NCBI RefSeq assembly: GCF_026213295.1
Contig: NC_079420.1
Span: 7,544,336-7,608,335, forward strand
DNA from: Gadus chalcogrammus
Taxonomy: Eukaryota; Chordata; Actinopteri; Gadiformes; Gadidae
Length of the DNA: 64,000 nucleotides
Reading direction: 5' to 3'
Shown piece after piece: positions 16,201 through 31,423 of this stretch. The notes beneath the pieces are model-generated. The model searched no databases, was not told the DNA's origin, and saw only the letters and a program-made list of their open reading frames with translations. Numbering within the stretch: position 1 is the first letter of the stretch; every line of letters begins with the position of its first letter. Position numbers and translations under genes: made by a program.

Positions 16201-17228
16201 GCATTTGCCTGTTAACTCTCTAATTTGGCTGATACAAATTCCGTATTTAGCGCCGTTATCTAATTTTGGTCGTTTAGTGTGTAGATGGAAACAAGTTTTT
16301 GATTTGGCCGCCATGGTTCCTAATTGTTGGAATTACGTATATTTTATTTTTTTTGCAAGACCTCTGTCGGGGGTTGATTAAGGTTTGGTTCTTCACATAG
16401 CGTTCTGCAGAGAGAACCGTTTTAATTGTAATGACACTTTAGTTTAGTTTCAGTATTTAGTCTGTTCAGTGTCCTCCAATCAGGGCGGGTGGTGGCGGGG
16501 TGCACCTGTTCATGGTCACCTAGTCGTTTATAGGGTTTAGTTTATTGGTTTATGGTTCTGCATGTTTATTGCTGGGTTTATGAAAACCATAAACCAATAT
16601 TGCATTTAAAGGTAGGATAGGTGGTAGCTTGCAATGATTGGACCAATCACTGCCTTTCCTACCTTTTTTTTAATCTGTTCATAACAATAATTGTTTATTG
16701 TAGAGCGCTTATATTGACACTTTAATATCCTAAAATAAGAACAACTCCTTCTCCGTGCAGCACGTTTAATTCCCGTGTCCTTTTCTTCTCCCGCTCAGCG
16801 CCACCTGCAGGCGGCCCATAAGAGGCGCGGCGGGCCGACCGCCGAAGCCCAGTGAGTACTGGCTGGACGAGTCCCTCCTGAAGCGCAGCGCCCAGAGGGA
16901 GAGCCGCCCCTTCAGCTCCGAGTCCCTCTCCAGAGGCTGCGGGGACGCCGCCTCAGAGGGCTCGGGCGGGAAGGCGGCGGCGGCCTGCTGCGGCGGCGGC
17001 GGCGGCTTCCTTTGCGGCGTCCTGCGCTCGCTACTGTGGCTGCTGCTCCTGGCGGCGGTGGCGGGCGCCGTCTGCTACGCCTACACCCACCTGGACGCCA
17101 AGCGGGTGGGCACGGAGCTCAGGGGCCTCCTGGACAGCGTGGTCACCCCTCTCCAGGGGGCGGTGGACCACGCTGTGGCCCACCTCGGCCTCGGCGCCGC
17201 CAGCACCGCGGACGGAGCCGGCAAGTAA
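13241..17228 (+). CDS. tmpo: Lamina-associated polypeptide 2 / thymopoietin (LAP2 beta/gamma-type)
   Basis: Integral inner-nuclear-membrane protein of the LEM family; family members bind chromatin-associated BAF through the LEM domain and B-type lamins through the middle region. Coding exons are 13241-13477, 13678-13795, 14122-14283, 15291-15394, 15645-15751 and 16799-17228. All introns are GT-AG and phases join without a break, giving about 385 residues. Seen: an N-terminal LEM-like region (residues about 5-48, starting [20 protein letters not shown]); the LEM domain at about 94-137 with [12 protein letters not shown] and [10 protein letters not shown]; the conserved [20 protein letters not shown] block around 236-254; one transmembrane segment at about 316-338 ([18 protein letters not shown]); and a 47-residue luminal tail. 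The ATG follows AGAAGCC and opens the conserved N-terminus. Human LAP2 beta is 454 residues (from memory), so the lamin-binding middle is shorter. No large LAP2-alpha exon is visible. Family identity is secure. Confidence 0.95.
13494..13532 (+). repeat. (TATTG)n pentanucleotide array in tmpo intron 1
   Basis: About seven copies of TATTG begin some 17 bp after the exon 1 donor site (13478). Such short arrays are often length-polymorphic. Confidence 0.9.
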
Positions 17229-17272
17229 GGACACCAGCACCCCCGCCCCGCCAAGCCCAGCCCAGCCCAGCT

Positions 17273-17297
17273 CCCCTGCCCCCCCCCCCCCCCCCCC
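17273..17297 (+). repeat. poly-C tract in tmpo 3' UTR
   Basis: A C homopolymer of roughly 20 bp starts about 50 bp after the tmpo stop codon. It is a likely place for length error. Confidence 0.85.
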
Positions 17298-18734
17298 TTC
17301 CATCGCCACGCCCTGTGTCATTTCCTGCCATGCGTCGACCGCAGCGCAGCAGTTAACCTGGATAACCTCATTTGATAAATCGTTAAATCAAGGACACCGT
17401 TTTACGCGGGTGGACTCTTTCTCACGCCGCTAATTTGTGCAAGCTTTTTATTTTTTCATTTCTTTCTCCTGTTCTCTCTTTCAGCTTTTGGTATTAAAAA
17501 AAATAACAGGAAGGGGGAAAGAACCACATATTTTAGGATGTTTTTAATCCGTGTGAATTGTTTGTCTTTGTCTCCATCTTACCCGTATGTGTAGAAATAG
17601 GCGGAGAAGGAAAATGGCAGTTATTATTGCATGTTTGTATTTTTTCGAGATGCCATCGGTCTGTAACGGCCGGGGCTGAGGCTTATTCTTTCTGACTGCG
17701 CGACGCCGGACACTGTGGGCAGCACCTGGTGCCCCCCCCCTAGCCCCCCACCCCCCCACCGCCTCCTATTTTCAAAGCACACCGTGATGCTACTAACCAC
17801 AGCGTCTCTACCACATGTGTTTTCTATGTAGACCATAATTTGAATCTACTGTGTAGTTGTAGAGCTAGATAGAATGCCTCATTATCGCCGCCGGGCGCAG
17901 GCCGGCCCCCCTTGACCTGCGCCCGGCGGGGCACGGGAGCATACTAACCGATGTACAAGATGTGATGTTTTACGTTCGGTGACTAGTCACCGGCAATGCT
18001 CGGCTGAACGCTGGCCTCAAGGCTAGCCTGATAGAACGAGCAGAAGTTAGGACGCGAGCATCGGCGCGTAGGGCTCGAGATTTTACACTGCCAAGAGGCG
18101 ATGCCGTCGAAATCTCGATTTTGAATTGAACGCATACATTCTAATAATGTGCCCAAATGCCATTGGTTAAAGGAAACGCGTTTTTGAATCCGTACCAGGC
18201 AGCGGTACGTACAGGATGTGCAGCCCTGCCCGAGTGCCCATGTGAGTTGACATGCATTGGTTTTAGTGCTTTGTTGTGCTTTTTGAAAAGGTTTCTGATC
18301 CTTCAGTCCCATCGGCAGGACTGGCTGTGCAGTGCACCCACATAATCCATCTCCCTGCCCACAGAGCCACGGAGGAAGCTCCACACGGTGGACTTTCACT
18401 TTCACTCTTGACTAAGGCTGCCTAATGTAAATCAGAACAATTTTAACAAATTGTCGGCGACACGGGTCCTTGACCACCACAAAGAGGAGAGCTTGTTTGG
18501 GTGCACGGAGGGTGCGTTCCAAAAGAATAGGTATCTTTGTTTGTATTTTCATAATTTTCTAATGCGGTGCGTTGAGACCATTTTATAAAAGCCATGTACT
18601 AAGTGAAAGCAGTATGTACATGGACCCGGAGAAACACATTTGATTTGGTCTTTCATATGGCAGCTAATTGGGATTATGTGGGTAAGGATTTCAAATCTGT
18701 TTTTATTTATGATGATGTAGATGGTATATCATGA

Positions 18735-18740
18735 AATAAA
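18735..18740 (+). other. probable tmpo polyadenylation signal
   Basis: AATAAA about 1.5 kb after the tmpo stop codon, followed within 40 bp by a GT/T-rich stretch (GCCATTGTGTCTTTTT). No earlier AATAAA seen after the stop codon has comparable context. Confidence 0.55.
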
Positions 18741-18759
18741 CTTTGTAATTGAGATATTC

Positions 18760-21700
18760 GTTGCCATTGTGTCTTTTTGCTGCCTAGATGTAAGGAGTCC
18801 ATCAAATGATAAACAGGAAAGTTGAACAAAGGCAAACATACAAAGTAATATGTATTTAATATTAAGAATCTAAACTGAAATCTCCATATTTACGGTTTAG
18901 TTTTGACTTGGTTTAGAACAGTCATTACAGATTACATAATTCAATATAGTTAATGTATCCTAAAATTGAATCATGGAACAATTTAAATATATATATATAC
19001 ACACTGCAGTGTGTTCACAGTCCAAACACTGGCCATAAAAGTAATATCTTGATCAATAAAACAAATACTGCATTTGACAACCACTGCTACAATGGGAAAT
19101 ATGAACGGTAACAAAACATCATAGAAGGTTACGCTAATCTGAGACTTGAGCTAAAGGAAATCCTCTCAGGTTTTAAGAAAAGAGGCTCTTCAAGCCTTGA
19201 TTGAAGCTGTTCTGAGGACCCCCTCAGCAGTTGTGGAGCTTCTGGCCCTGGTGCCTCAGTCTAGGCCCTAGCCCTGCCATAGTACAGCACAAGAGGCCTC
19301 TTTACTCTAGAATCTAGGGTACAGAGGCCTATCGTGCTGTACTATGGTTTGTGTTTCATTCCCAGTTGTTATAGTCACCTCATCTTCATGTGGTTGGGAT
19401 GGGTCAGATGATTTGTCTTTACCCTTTGATTAAGTGTGCTTTGAGTTAGGATTTAAGACTCATAAAGCTTTGTTCCTGGATATGTAGAAAGTAAAAATAT
19501 AAATTTATTCTATGCTCCTCACAACACTAAATCCACCTATGCAGATTCTACCTGCAAAAACATGCTTTTGCGTTGCTGAAATCCACACCCTCGTTAAGGC
19601 CACCAGAACGTGCTCCTGAGATTATCCAATAGAGGGCGCTCTTGTGCTGTCCGGCGCTTGAGCCAAGACCTACAGTCTATTGTCCCAGAAGTCTGTTTCT
19701 CAGCCAACACACTGTGCTGACCAAGGTGCTGACCCTGCACTGGCCACTGATCAGAATAGAAGAACTCACTGATCCTACATGGATGAAAAGGCATATTTCT
19801 GGAAATGTGTGTTTGGAAGATTACGGCTATGTAATGATGAAAAAATATATATATTTATAATGGCTTTATAGACGCTGTTATACTGCTACTTTAGCGTGAC
19901 GTTGTAGGTCTATACAGCTTCATTTGATTATTCTTTGATTTGTCCTTTTAATCAAATTCCCTGTCCTAGCTCAAGTGTTGTCAAAGTCACTCTCTGTCAC
20001 TCTCTCTCAGCCCAAAAGTGCCTATTCCTGCAAAGTTTCCTTTTCAAAGTTCAACCGGACAAACTGGCAAGTGACCGAATGAGACACCTGCCCAAAACTC
20101 ATATCTGTTCAACCAACCCCTTGATCACATTGGTTTCCGTCTAACGGGTCCATCTGGTGCCCCCCCCCCTACCAAAACCATGATTGCATGACTCCCTGAG
20201 GCCTTCAGGAAGCCAGAGAGGTTTTAGGTAATTTAAGGGACATTCCTTAGGTCCAAAAAGCAACAGCTCTGGTCATTGTGTGTTAGCGAATTTTTTTGCA
20301 TGCATGCCGATTGAATTGTGCTAAACAGACTTCATTAACGGATGACTCCAGAAGGCTCCAGCATCAACCAGGATACACAGGAGGCAAATACAACATTAAG
20401 GGGTGAGTATCACTGTTGTGCTATTGCTAGTGGAAGAATAGAACTGATACATGCTGTTGGTTTGAATAAGTTTAGGCCATATGGTAGTATGTCACTGCCC
20501 TTCAACAAGAAGTCCCCATGGCAGATGTTTGTCAAGTAGACTTGAAACAACACTAAATTAATTGTAACCCCAGATCTCATAAAATGTATTCACGTATAGT
20601 CAGTGAAAAAACCTGCCCCCGATAATATAACTTCCCCAGGCCTAGGGTTGCAACAGACGCAGTCGTGTCTGCTGACTCTGTGTATCACGTTGTAGCAGAG
20701 TGGAGCATCTGTGCTCGCATCTGCGCCGTTTAAAGTGCAAACACACCTTTTTAAGCAAACACAATTCATGTGATGCCATTGGTTAGCCTACTGTACCACA
20801 GATCTGCATTTGTTACTATTGTCGGACACTTACGTTTGGCTAATACCATGGCAAAGAAAGATATAGTGAAGGATATTCTCATGTCCCCATCGTGAAAGTT
20901 TTACTTCCAAAGTGCATTAAAATCGTGTTTCGGTCTTCTGAATAATGGATGAGCTAATGTATCAATGCGTCAGAGTGATGACATTATGTTATCAATGGAC
21001 TCAAGGCAAACAAGCTCAAGGGTCTTATCAGCTGAAACCCCTGCAACCATTTGTCCACAAGCCAGCCGTGAAGAATAAAAGTGTCCCACCACCACCGTCC
21101 TTTGCAGAGTCCAGCAGAAACGGTTGAGAGAAGAAAGCACGAGGTTTGTAAATAGCTTTTGAATAATTTGAAGACTTGTTAACATTGTTCAATGAAACAT
21201 TAGATGGTTGTGATGACCCAGGCTACTAATCTACCACGTTAGTAAGTAACTGTCATTGTCTTAATCTGTTGGAGCAGCACTTGCTTTCGCTTGGTAGATT
21301 AATCCATTTTTGCGCGCAGCCTTCTCAATGCACTTGTTGCTAAATGGCTATATTTGAGTTTTTTGAGATTGTGTTTTAATTTTTGTTTTTATCAGGGTAA
21401 ATATAGTGTTATTATTGACTAATATTACAAATATTGGCCTCCAAAATCAAGTTAGATCTATTTGACAGAATGCCCAAATATTGCACAACTTTCTTGGCTT
21501 GGATTTTACTTTTAATCTCAGATAAATAATAATGTTGGTTTAATATAACCCAATATTAAACACAGCTTTTGAGATTGAACGATTGTTATTGCATGGATAT
21601 TCATGCTTTCCTCTGCCAGATTTCATTTCAAGTGTGTAAACAAACAGTTGTTTAGTGTACACACACTTCGGGAGCGAATATCTTGGGTCTCAGACCCTGT

Positions 21701-22465
21701 ATTATACCACTCCCAAACCTGGATGCATGGTGCACAGCAGGTGGAGGCAGATGGAGGCCGGGTTAAGAGATTACACTAACTCCTCTAACTGTCTGTGGGC
21801 GCTCTGTAAAGTTCGGCCTCAGATTACAGCCTCCCTCCGTTTGGGGAGGACGGCAAAGTGAGTGTGGCTCACACACGCTGTTTTGCACGCACACTTACAC
21901 ATCGGCTTTCCTTGCCCGGGTGCTTTAATAATCTTGCCAGGGACCTGGACATCATTCTTGGCCCCGCCAACGTGCTGCCAGGGAGGGGGTGATGCGAACG
22001 CAAAGGGGGGAAGCCTACTGAGCGCTGTGTGTAGCGGGCGAGGCAGAGTGTGTGTGCGCGCGTGTGTGTGTGTCTCTTAGTCTCTTGGTTTGCCATGCTG
22101 ATTACGGTTTGGTGTCTGTACATCGCAGCTCGGAGTATCGCCAGAGAAAGCAAGTATAAGTTGTGGCTGTCGTTGTCGAGGGAGAGCCAGGGGAAGGGGG
22201 TGTCTGTGTCTTCGTCTGCTGCAGGGGACTCTGCAGTAGATGATACTTTGTATGTGTTTTGGGTATCGGTTTCATACAAGCTGGTGGCTTCTGGCAGTGC
22301 AGGTGATCTCGATTTGGGATCCCGTGAGGTTTGCTTTAAAGCCATATGCTTAACATTGGCCTGTCCTTCATCACAGGACACGCTTTTAATGTTGGGCGAG
22401 TCGGGCTTTAGATGCGGAAGGTCATCTCTGCTGTCCGGTCGTTTGTTTTTTTTAGTTGCTTGCTT
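18760..22465. other. intergenic between tmpo and LDH
   Basis: No protein-coding gene supported. It holds a strong 71-nt hairpin (19277-19347), a C-run at 20160-20168 and, at the right end, the LDH promoter region. The non-coding first exon of LDH must lie here because a splice acceptor precedes its ATG, but I cannot place it. The GC-rich stretch at about 21840-22060 is the best candidate area. Confidence 0.45.
19277..19347. repeat. long inverted repeat / hairpin, 35-nt arms
   Basis: The left arm (19277-19311) and right arm (19313-19347) are reverse complements with four mismatches in 35 positions. The outer 14 bp (CCATAGTACAGCAC against GTGCTGTACTATGG) are perfect. Only one base separates the arms. 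It could be a MITE remnant, a small-RNA hairpin or a replication template-switch product. Confidence 0.8.
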
Positions 22466-22627
22466 CATTATCTCTCTTCTGCTTCCCTCTATTTTCTTAC
22501 TTAACTATCTCTCCTTCTTCCCTCTTTCTCTCCGTCCCCTCACCTCTTTTATCCTCCCTTATCCCTTCTCTCTCCCCTTCTCCCCCGTTTCTCTATCTCC
22601 TTCTCCCAACCTCTCTTGTCTTTGCAG
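22465..22627 (+). promoter_or_regulatory. extended polypyrimidine tract and 3' splice site of the LDH 5'-UTR intron
   Basis: About 160 bp are almost entirely C and T, ending in TGTCTTTGCAG at 22627, nine bases before the LDH ATG. This is the acceptor of an intron in the 5' UTR. The tract is far longer than splicing needs. Confidence 0.7.
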
Positions 22628-22635
22628 CACTCAAA

Positions 22636-25507
<2,872 letters not shown>

Positions 25508-25744
25508 GTGGACACCAGGGGGCAGCCTAGCGCCTCTTGTTGGATTGTATCGCCAACACAATCGCAACTTTCATTTGCCGTCTCTTGTAGAATATAAAGA
25601 ACAAGTATTAGCAAGCCATAAGGGTTTTTCATGTGTTTCATTGCGTAAAATATAATGTGTACAAAGACTTTACTATGTAAAAATGTCTAAGCATGTCATT
25701 GTTGAAGCAAGAAACTTTCTATCAGAAATTCTTATTTGATGTCG

Positions 25745-25750
25745 AATAAA
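25745..25750 (+). other. LDH polyadenylation signal
   Basis: AATAAA 238 bp after the LDH stop codon, followed by a GT-rich stretch (GTGAATTTGTG, then GAAAGTGTGCGG). The short 3' UTR is plausible for this family. Confidence 0.75.
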
Positions 25751-25769
25751 GTGAATTTGTGAAAGATTG

Positions 25770-28470
25770 AAAGTGTGCGGTACGCTATTCATTTGGTGAT
25801 GCGCCCACTGAACGCAGCATGCTTTAAGTTTCTATTTAAATGAATGGGTTAAAAGAGATGAATTCATGAACTCAGAGAAGAAAACATGACCTTCGTTTGA
25901 TACAAACAGTTTACGTAGATGAGAAGGTGTCAGCCCAACTCTATAAAGGGAGAATCACAACTACAGTATGAGGCAGCAGAAGCAATTTACAAAATCTTAA
26001 TGACGTAATAATCATCACTGTTGATGATGCCATTTGAATAATTTAGGCTCTAGTCTAGGGCATCCCGCACACATCATTGGCTAAGTGTGCTGGATCTACT
26101 CTCTACTTTTACAATTTTGAACATTACTTTACGATGGAAAATGGCAATGAAATGGAACGATATTCGTCAAATTGCCTCAAAGGCTTTAATAATACAATAC
26201 ATAAATAAATAAATACTACATCAAATTAATTTGCCCCACAGCACAGTAGGCTACATCATCGATATAATAAAATAATTGAATTTATGTAATTCAAATATTT
26301 AATGAATGGTACAATCTCATCAGGAACCCTAGGTTGCCACAAATAAAAAATTTACTTTGCATATTAACACAATATATGGACCTTTTAATAACCTCACAAT
26401 AACAAACCACAGCGCACATGGTTTTGCTGGCAGTAAAACACACTTCAAGTTCAAGTTGTATTCATGATGAACATCTTATTTAATGTTTGAAGTCTAGGCA
26501 GGATGTACAAAGGCTTTGTTCACAGTGATTGCTTTTCAATTGCAATTGATTCAGCCGGCTGGAGTTTTCTCTACCTAAACACAAGAACAGGAATGCATAC
26601 CAAATCAGATATAAGTTGACACACAATCATAGTGGAAGGTGTCAGGAAAAGAAGGATCACTATAATCTAAATATGATTTTGTACCTTTTTGTGGTACTTA
26701 GAATGCAGCATATCAAGAAGAACGGACGAAGTGTGAAACATCGACAGTGTATTTCTGTTCCAACTCTGTTTGACTGCAGAGAGAAACACAAAAACATGTG
26801 AAAACATAAAAAGTATGCATTCACTCATACATATTTAAAATTCTTAAGATATATTTTCTTCCTCATAATCATACTATTTCCAGTTATTAAAATTAAGTTT
26901 TTCATAGTCCTATTAGTTATTCATTCGTATTGGTTACTGTGTTGTTCCTTAAGGTAAGGTATTCCTGGGGTTTTTAAGGTGAACATGAGTCCCTGAACTG
27001 CAAAGATTAGAGCTATACATGACCCTTTACCTACCTGGCTGTACTACATCCTCTCTACCAGAACGCTGCATGATTGGCCGATGTGCCGCTGAAAGAGAAC
27101 GATCATGATCACTCTGTCCTACAACGTCCATTTGTTGTGACTCTCAAGGTCTGTTACAAATACAGTTGCCAACTGGGACAATTGCTTCATCTTGTTTATA
27201 TGAAAAATACCAAAATAATAAATTAATATGTAACTTACTTGCTCCTTTTAGATATAACATTGCTTGGGGAGGCCAGTTCCTCCACTGAAAAGGGTGGAAG
27301 ATACTTTTACATGATGCTGTAACTTTGTTGAGCAATCTATTAATTGATTTGTGAGTCAGTCACCTGGCGGGCAGTCCAACAATTTGAGACCAATGAAGCT
27401 AAAAGCAAGGGAACCATTAGGGCACTCTGTAAAAAATACAACAAGAAACCTTTAGGAAATAGCTGAATTGCAGGATTAATTTAAATTTGCAATATTCTTT
27501 AATATATTAACTTTAACAAATCACATCAAACACATCAGTGCAGCAAATATAATAGCCTAATAAAAAATTGTTTTATATAGTTTTATGAAATAGATGTTTG
27601 AATTAGGATGCAAGAATATAAATTAAATGATGGCTGGGTTTACCTTCATTTCTGTCCAAGTATTCCTGAGACGCAGGTTTGGTTTGATGTTGCATCCACC
27701 TGCTAGTGCTAGTACTGCAAACGGGGGAGGGGGGGGACGGACGGCTTATTTTAACAAGACCGGGAAGTTTATATTTAGACGCATCTCGTACGCAATTCAA
27801 AAATAGGAATGAAAGGTGCTGTTAAAAGCGTCATCCTTCATTCATCAACTTTAATAATTTATCGTAAAAAGTAAACATCATAGGCCGAGTGATGAACAGA
27901 AGCCAATTATCAATTTTTCACAAGTTTAGCAAATGGCGTCATGGGGGAGTGTTTTATGAATGGAACAGATGTGATGACAGAATGTGTGTGATTGTTCTGT
28001 ATTCTGTCATCAGAAGCCCAAGGGCTCCACACCACATGGTTGATCTGGCACATTGACAGATTATAAAAGGGCTCTCCTGGTAGATTAGATGACATTTAAA
28101 TAATATATATTAATTGCCATGTAGTTCAATGCGATGAAGGGAATTCTTAACATAGTGACTTAATAGCGAAGACGATTTCTTAGATAAATATATATTGATA
28201 GCATATTATATACTTCTATATATATATACACATTAATATTGTGTAAAATGCCTTATTACTGAAACATTACTCTAACCATGTACAGGGATGAACTGGTCAT
28301 ATCTTACAATAAATATTAACATTAAGACCTGTTTTGTTTGGCTTCCCCACCTATATTTGATTGGTGGATATTTTTCCGCCCTATGAATGTAAAACAAAAG
28401 GCTAGAAATTAAACTTTGGGCTGCACATCAAAGATTAGGAGTTACAACCCAAATACAAAGGAAATAATAC
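25770..28470. other. intergenic between convergent LDH and golt1b ends
   Basis: AT-rich sequence with no supportable gene, bounded by the 3' ends of two convergent genes. A short G-run lies at about 27724-27736. No long repeat is obvious. Confidence 0.5.
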
Positions 28471-28472
28471 AC

Positions 28473-28478
28473 TTTATT
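28473..28478 (-). other. probable golt1b polyadenylation signal
   Basis: TTTATT on the plus strand is AATAAA on the minus strand, about 565 bp beyond the golt1b stop codon. It is followed in gene orientation by a T/GT-rich stretch. Confidence 0.5.
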
Positions 28479-29042
28479 CCAAACAGGAACTTTACAAAAG
28501 TTACATCAAGTAAAACAGTTCTCTCCGACAGAGCTTTTGTCATGTATTTAAATAGAAAATGTTTGAAAAATGTCAACAAAGGAATTATTTTTAACAGTGG
28601 TCACAAGCAGGATAAAAAAAATAAAATAATAATAATAATTGCAAATCCAGTAACATGTCTTGTCGGTAACAGGCATCTACAAACGCTGTCTCAGTAACTT
28701 GTCTATTGGTTGTAATGGTGGTCACAGCTCCCTCCCGCCCTCCTCTGTTCCAGCCTAGCCTAGCGCTTGGTCCCAGCAGTCCCATTTTAGTGTACAAAAG
28801 ACAATTGCCATCCGCCATTAAAAACCGACTCCTTTTTTAACAATGTCCACTGGCAGTAAGATTATGATCCAATTTCATTCAGTGGTGGAATCTCCTTGAA
28901 GACATTGCAAAGTGTTTTATGAAAAATGCCTTCTCCCCTCCTGGACTGAGAGTTTTGGCATTTTCCTGCCCTAGCAGCACTTGGCTATAGCTATGAGGAT
29001 CAGTTACATCATAATTTACTTTATACATAAAAAGAGACCGTG

Positions 29043-30596
29043 TTATACCATAGTGTTGCTCTCTCCCACTTTGTCCACCAACTGAAGGAGAAAGAAAAGT
29101 CAAATATTAATGCATCTTTCATATATTGAATGACAGACATCCAAATTGTATGTTGTATTGGATTAGCTAAATGAAAAATTGATGTTTAAGAGACATTGAA
29201 GGCAAATGAGAAACAGGAAAATATAAACATATCTTTCAATACAACCATTGTAAGATGCACGGGAAACAATGAGATGAAATGATATGAATACAGACTTTGA
29301 AAAATGACTAACATGCCATAATCTTGGGTCAAAGACCATAATTCTCAGTTCGTTCAACCTCAACTACCTTCATGTTTCTCTACGGCAATGGCTACAGCAC
29401 TTAACTTGACCCTCGCTCATCGGCCAAAGTTCAGTGCTAGATTGCTCAAGGCAAATTCATCACATTCGCACTGTAGTGCTAATTGACTTCTAACATCCGC
29501 TTAGGCCTGCCCATGTGATGTGTGACCTGGGATGATAACCGTAAAGAAGAGCTTGCATGCATGATTCACTGGGGAGTGGGGACGTTTACTTACAGTACTA
29601 ATTCCTGGTAAATTTAGTATGGATCCAAGGACAGGCACCCGCCTGATGAAGCCTACAGCCACTGGGAAGAAGCCCCTGTCAAGACAGAACAAGAGGACTT
29701 AAAGCTAGAAGAGGACGCTAGTACCAGGTAGCAGAAAATGTCATGGGACAACTTGAATGATACATGATAAATAACAATACCTGAATAAGAGGAAGAAACC
29801 ATAGATCTCTAACACAACTCCAATGATTGGCCAGCCAATCAGAACCACTAACACGCCCCCGAGAAAGAAGCTTGTGGCTTTTATTTTGTGTTTCTGGAAG
29901 AAGAATCTGAAGGTCCTTTCCCAGCCGATGACGAAAGACAGCCCTGCGACAAACAGGATCTGCAGAAGAAAGCAATACACGTGCACTGTCTGTCTGTACG
30001 ACTTCCATCAGTGAAGCGCTAAAACAATTCTAGATTAAGAAGCAATAAATAATAATGGTCTGAAAGCAGATCTCCTTGGATTAAATATATATGACCGATA
30101 CAATATGCTGCAGTGACGTTATTCAGTTTGAAATGTTTTGATTTTGACTCACGTTTCCAATGGCAAGAAGAGCTTTATCAAAGAACAGCATCATGCCAAA
30201 GAAGAGGAAGAACACACCGAACCCCGTGAGCCCCATTCCAATTTCTGTAGATTTCATGGAAGAGAATCAATTTATTACGCTTTATTTGGCAATTTCGGAT
30301 TATAAAACTGCAATGTGGACGTAAAACAAAAAACTACGTATGACTATCAACTTTGTTTAGCATCTGAGGCTGATCAGTTAAAATATCAAAGCACCCAAAA
30401 TGAACTATCCCTTAAAACAATAAGAAAATAAAACCAATTGGCGTTGACTGCTCCATCACCACACACAGTCTCATTTATTCATTCATTCATCACTCGGGTT
30501 CATAATAAGTTAGCATCACACTGTGCATTTGTAACGAATAACACATCAGGAACCAGGCAAATTGATCTTACTTTGCGAATCTGTGAGGGAAATCAT
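29043..30596 (-). CDS. golt1b: Vesicle transport protein GOT1B (Golgi transport 1B)
   Basis: Small four-pass membrane protein of the Got1/Sft2 family, acting in ER-Golgi vesicle traffic and Golgi structure. Coding exons in gene order on the minus strand: 30572-30596, 30153-30244, 29781-29959, 29594-29675 and 29043-29081. All introns are GT-AG. The product is 138 residues, the same as human. Seen: start MISLTDSQK; hydrophobic blocks IGMGLTGFGVFFLFFGMMLF, ILFVAGLSFVIG and TSFFLGGVLVVLIGWPIIG; the conserved cytosolic ERTFRFFFQKHKIKAT; EIYGFFLLFRGFFPVAVGF; RRVPVLGSILNLPG; and the C-terminus VDKVGESNTMV. The first exon carries only eight complete codons, so simple open-frame scans miss it. The gene is divergent from slc35b4, with 827 bp between the start codons. 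Every block aligns with vertebrate GOLT1B, so the call is secure. Confidence 0.96.
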
Positions 30597-30780
30597 ATTG
30601 GACGCGATGGATAGGCAAATCACAGAAATAAAACTATTATCAAGTTACAGATGAAGTTCTCAGCCACAGTACACAACCAACTAGCTAGCAAAGCTGGCGC
30701 CACGTCTTCCGGAACCACAGAGACTCGCACTGCGGGCCAGCAGCGCCCCCGGCTGGCGTTAAACGTGTTAACTGCACGTT

Positions 30781-30808
30781 TACCTTCAATGTATCCACAT
30801 TGAAGGTA
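30781..30808. repeat. perfect 12-bp hairpin in the divergent promoter region
   Basis: TACCTTCAATGT and ACATTGAAGGTA flank the 4-nt loop ATCC. The match is exact. Confidence 0.85.
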
Positions 30809-30952
30809 ATGTACACATTGTTCCATAATTCAACTACCATTTCTGATTCATCTATTATTTTATTGTAAAATGTCGTTTTAATTTCCCGCTGCTTCATGAG
30901 AACGTGAAATTATTTGTGACTTGTTTGCGATATATGTTGGAGGAGCCATAGA

Positions 30953-30971
30953 ACTACAACTCCCAGAAAGT
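30953..30971 (+). promoter_or_regulatory. ZNF143/STAF-type binding site (SBS)
   Basis: ACTACAACTCCCAGAAAGT closely matches the known vertebrate promoter motif ACTACAATTCCCAGAATGC. This motif is found near start sites of many housekeeping genes and at bidirectional promoters. It lies between golt1b and slc35b4. Confidence 0.65.
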
Positions 30972-31423
30972 ATGGCTACGAAAGAGATACTTACGGTTTA
31001 CGGCATTTCTCGGCGCGTACTTGTTTGTAGTTCCTTTGCGCCCACACGTCAAATTACGATTTATAGGTATTGTTACGGTTTATGGGTATTTTTCTAAATA
31101 ATTTTAATTGTCAAACTACAAACTGAGCTCGTATTAAGGTTGTTTTATTTTCCTTAAATGTTAAACTTAACTTAATCATTGCTCCGACACATGAACGTGC
31201 ATCGTGAACTGGGGTCGCAACAGAGTGCACGAGCACGTCAGCCGGACGCAAGCTCCATACGAAACTTCCGCGGATTTGGACGAAGCTACACTCAGACGTG
31301 GACAACTAAAATAAATTAGTTTTTCATCTTGGTGTCCTCTTAAGATTATGTGTTGTATCACCGTGCACCGAACCAACCCTTGTTTAATAAAGTAACTTTT
31401 TACAATAAGCTTGTAAGTCAATT

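Larger units (their letters stand above)
30597..31423. promoter_or_regulatory. shared promoter region of golt1b and slc35b4
   Basis: An 827-bp stretch separates two divergent start codons. It holds a ZNF143-type site (30953-30971) and a perfect 12-bp hairpin (30781-30808). No TATA box is obvious at a fixed place for either gene. Bidirectional control is inferred from layout only. Confidence 0.6.
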
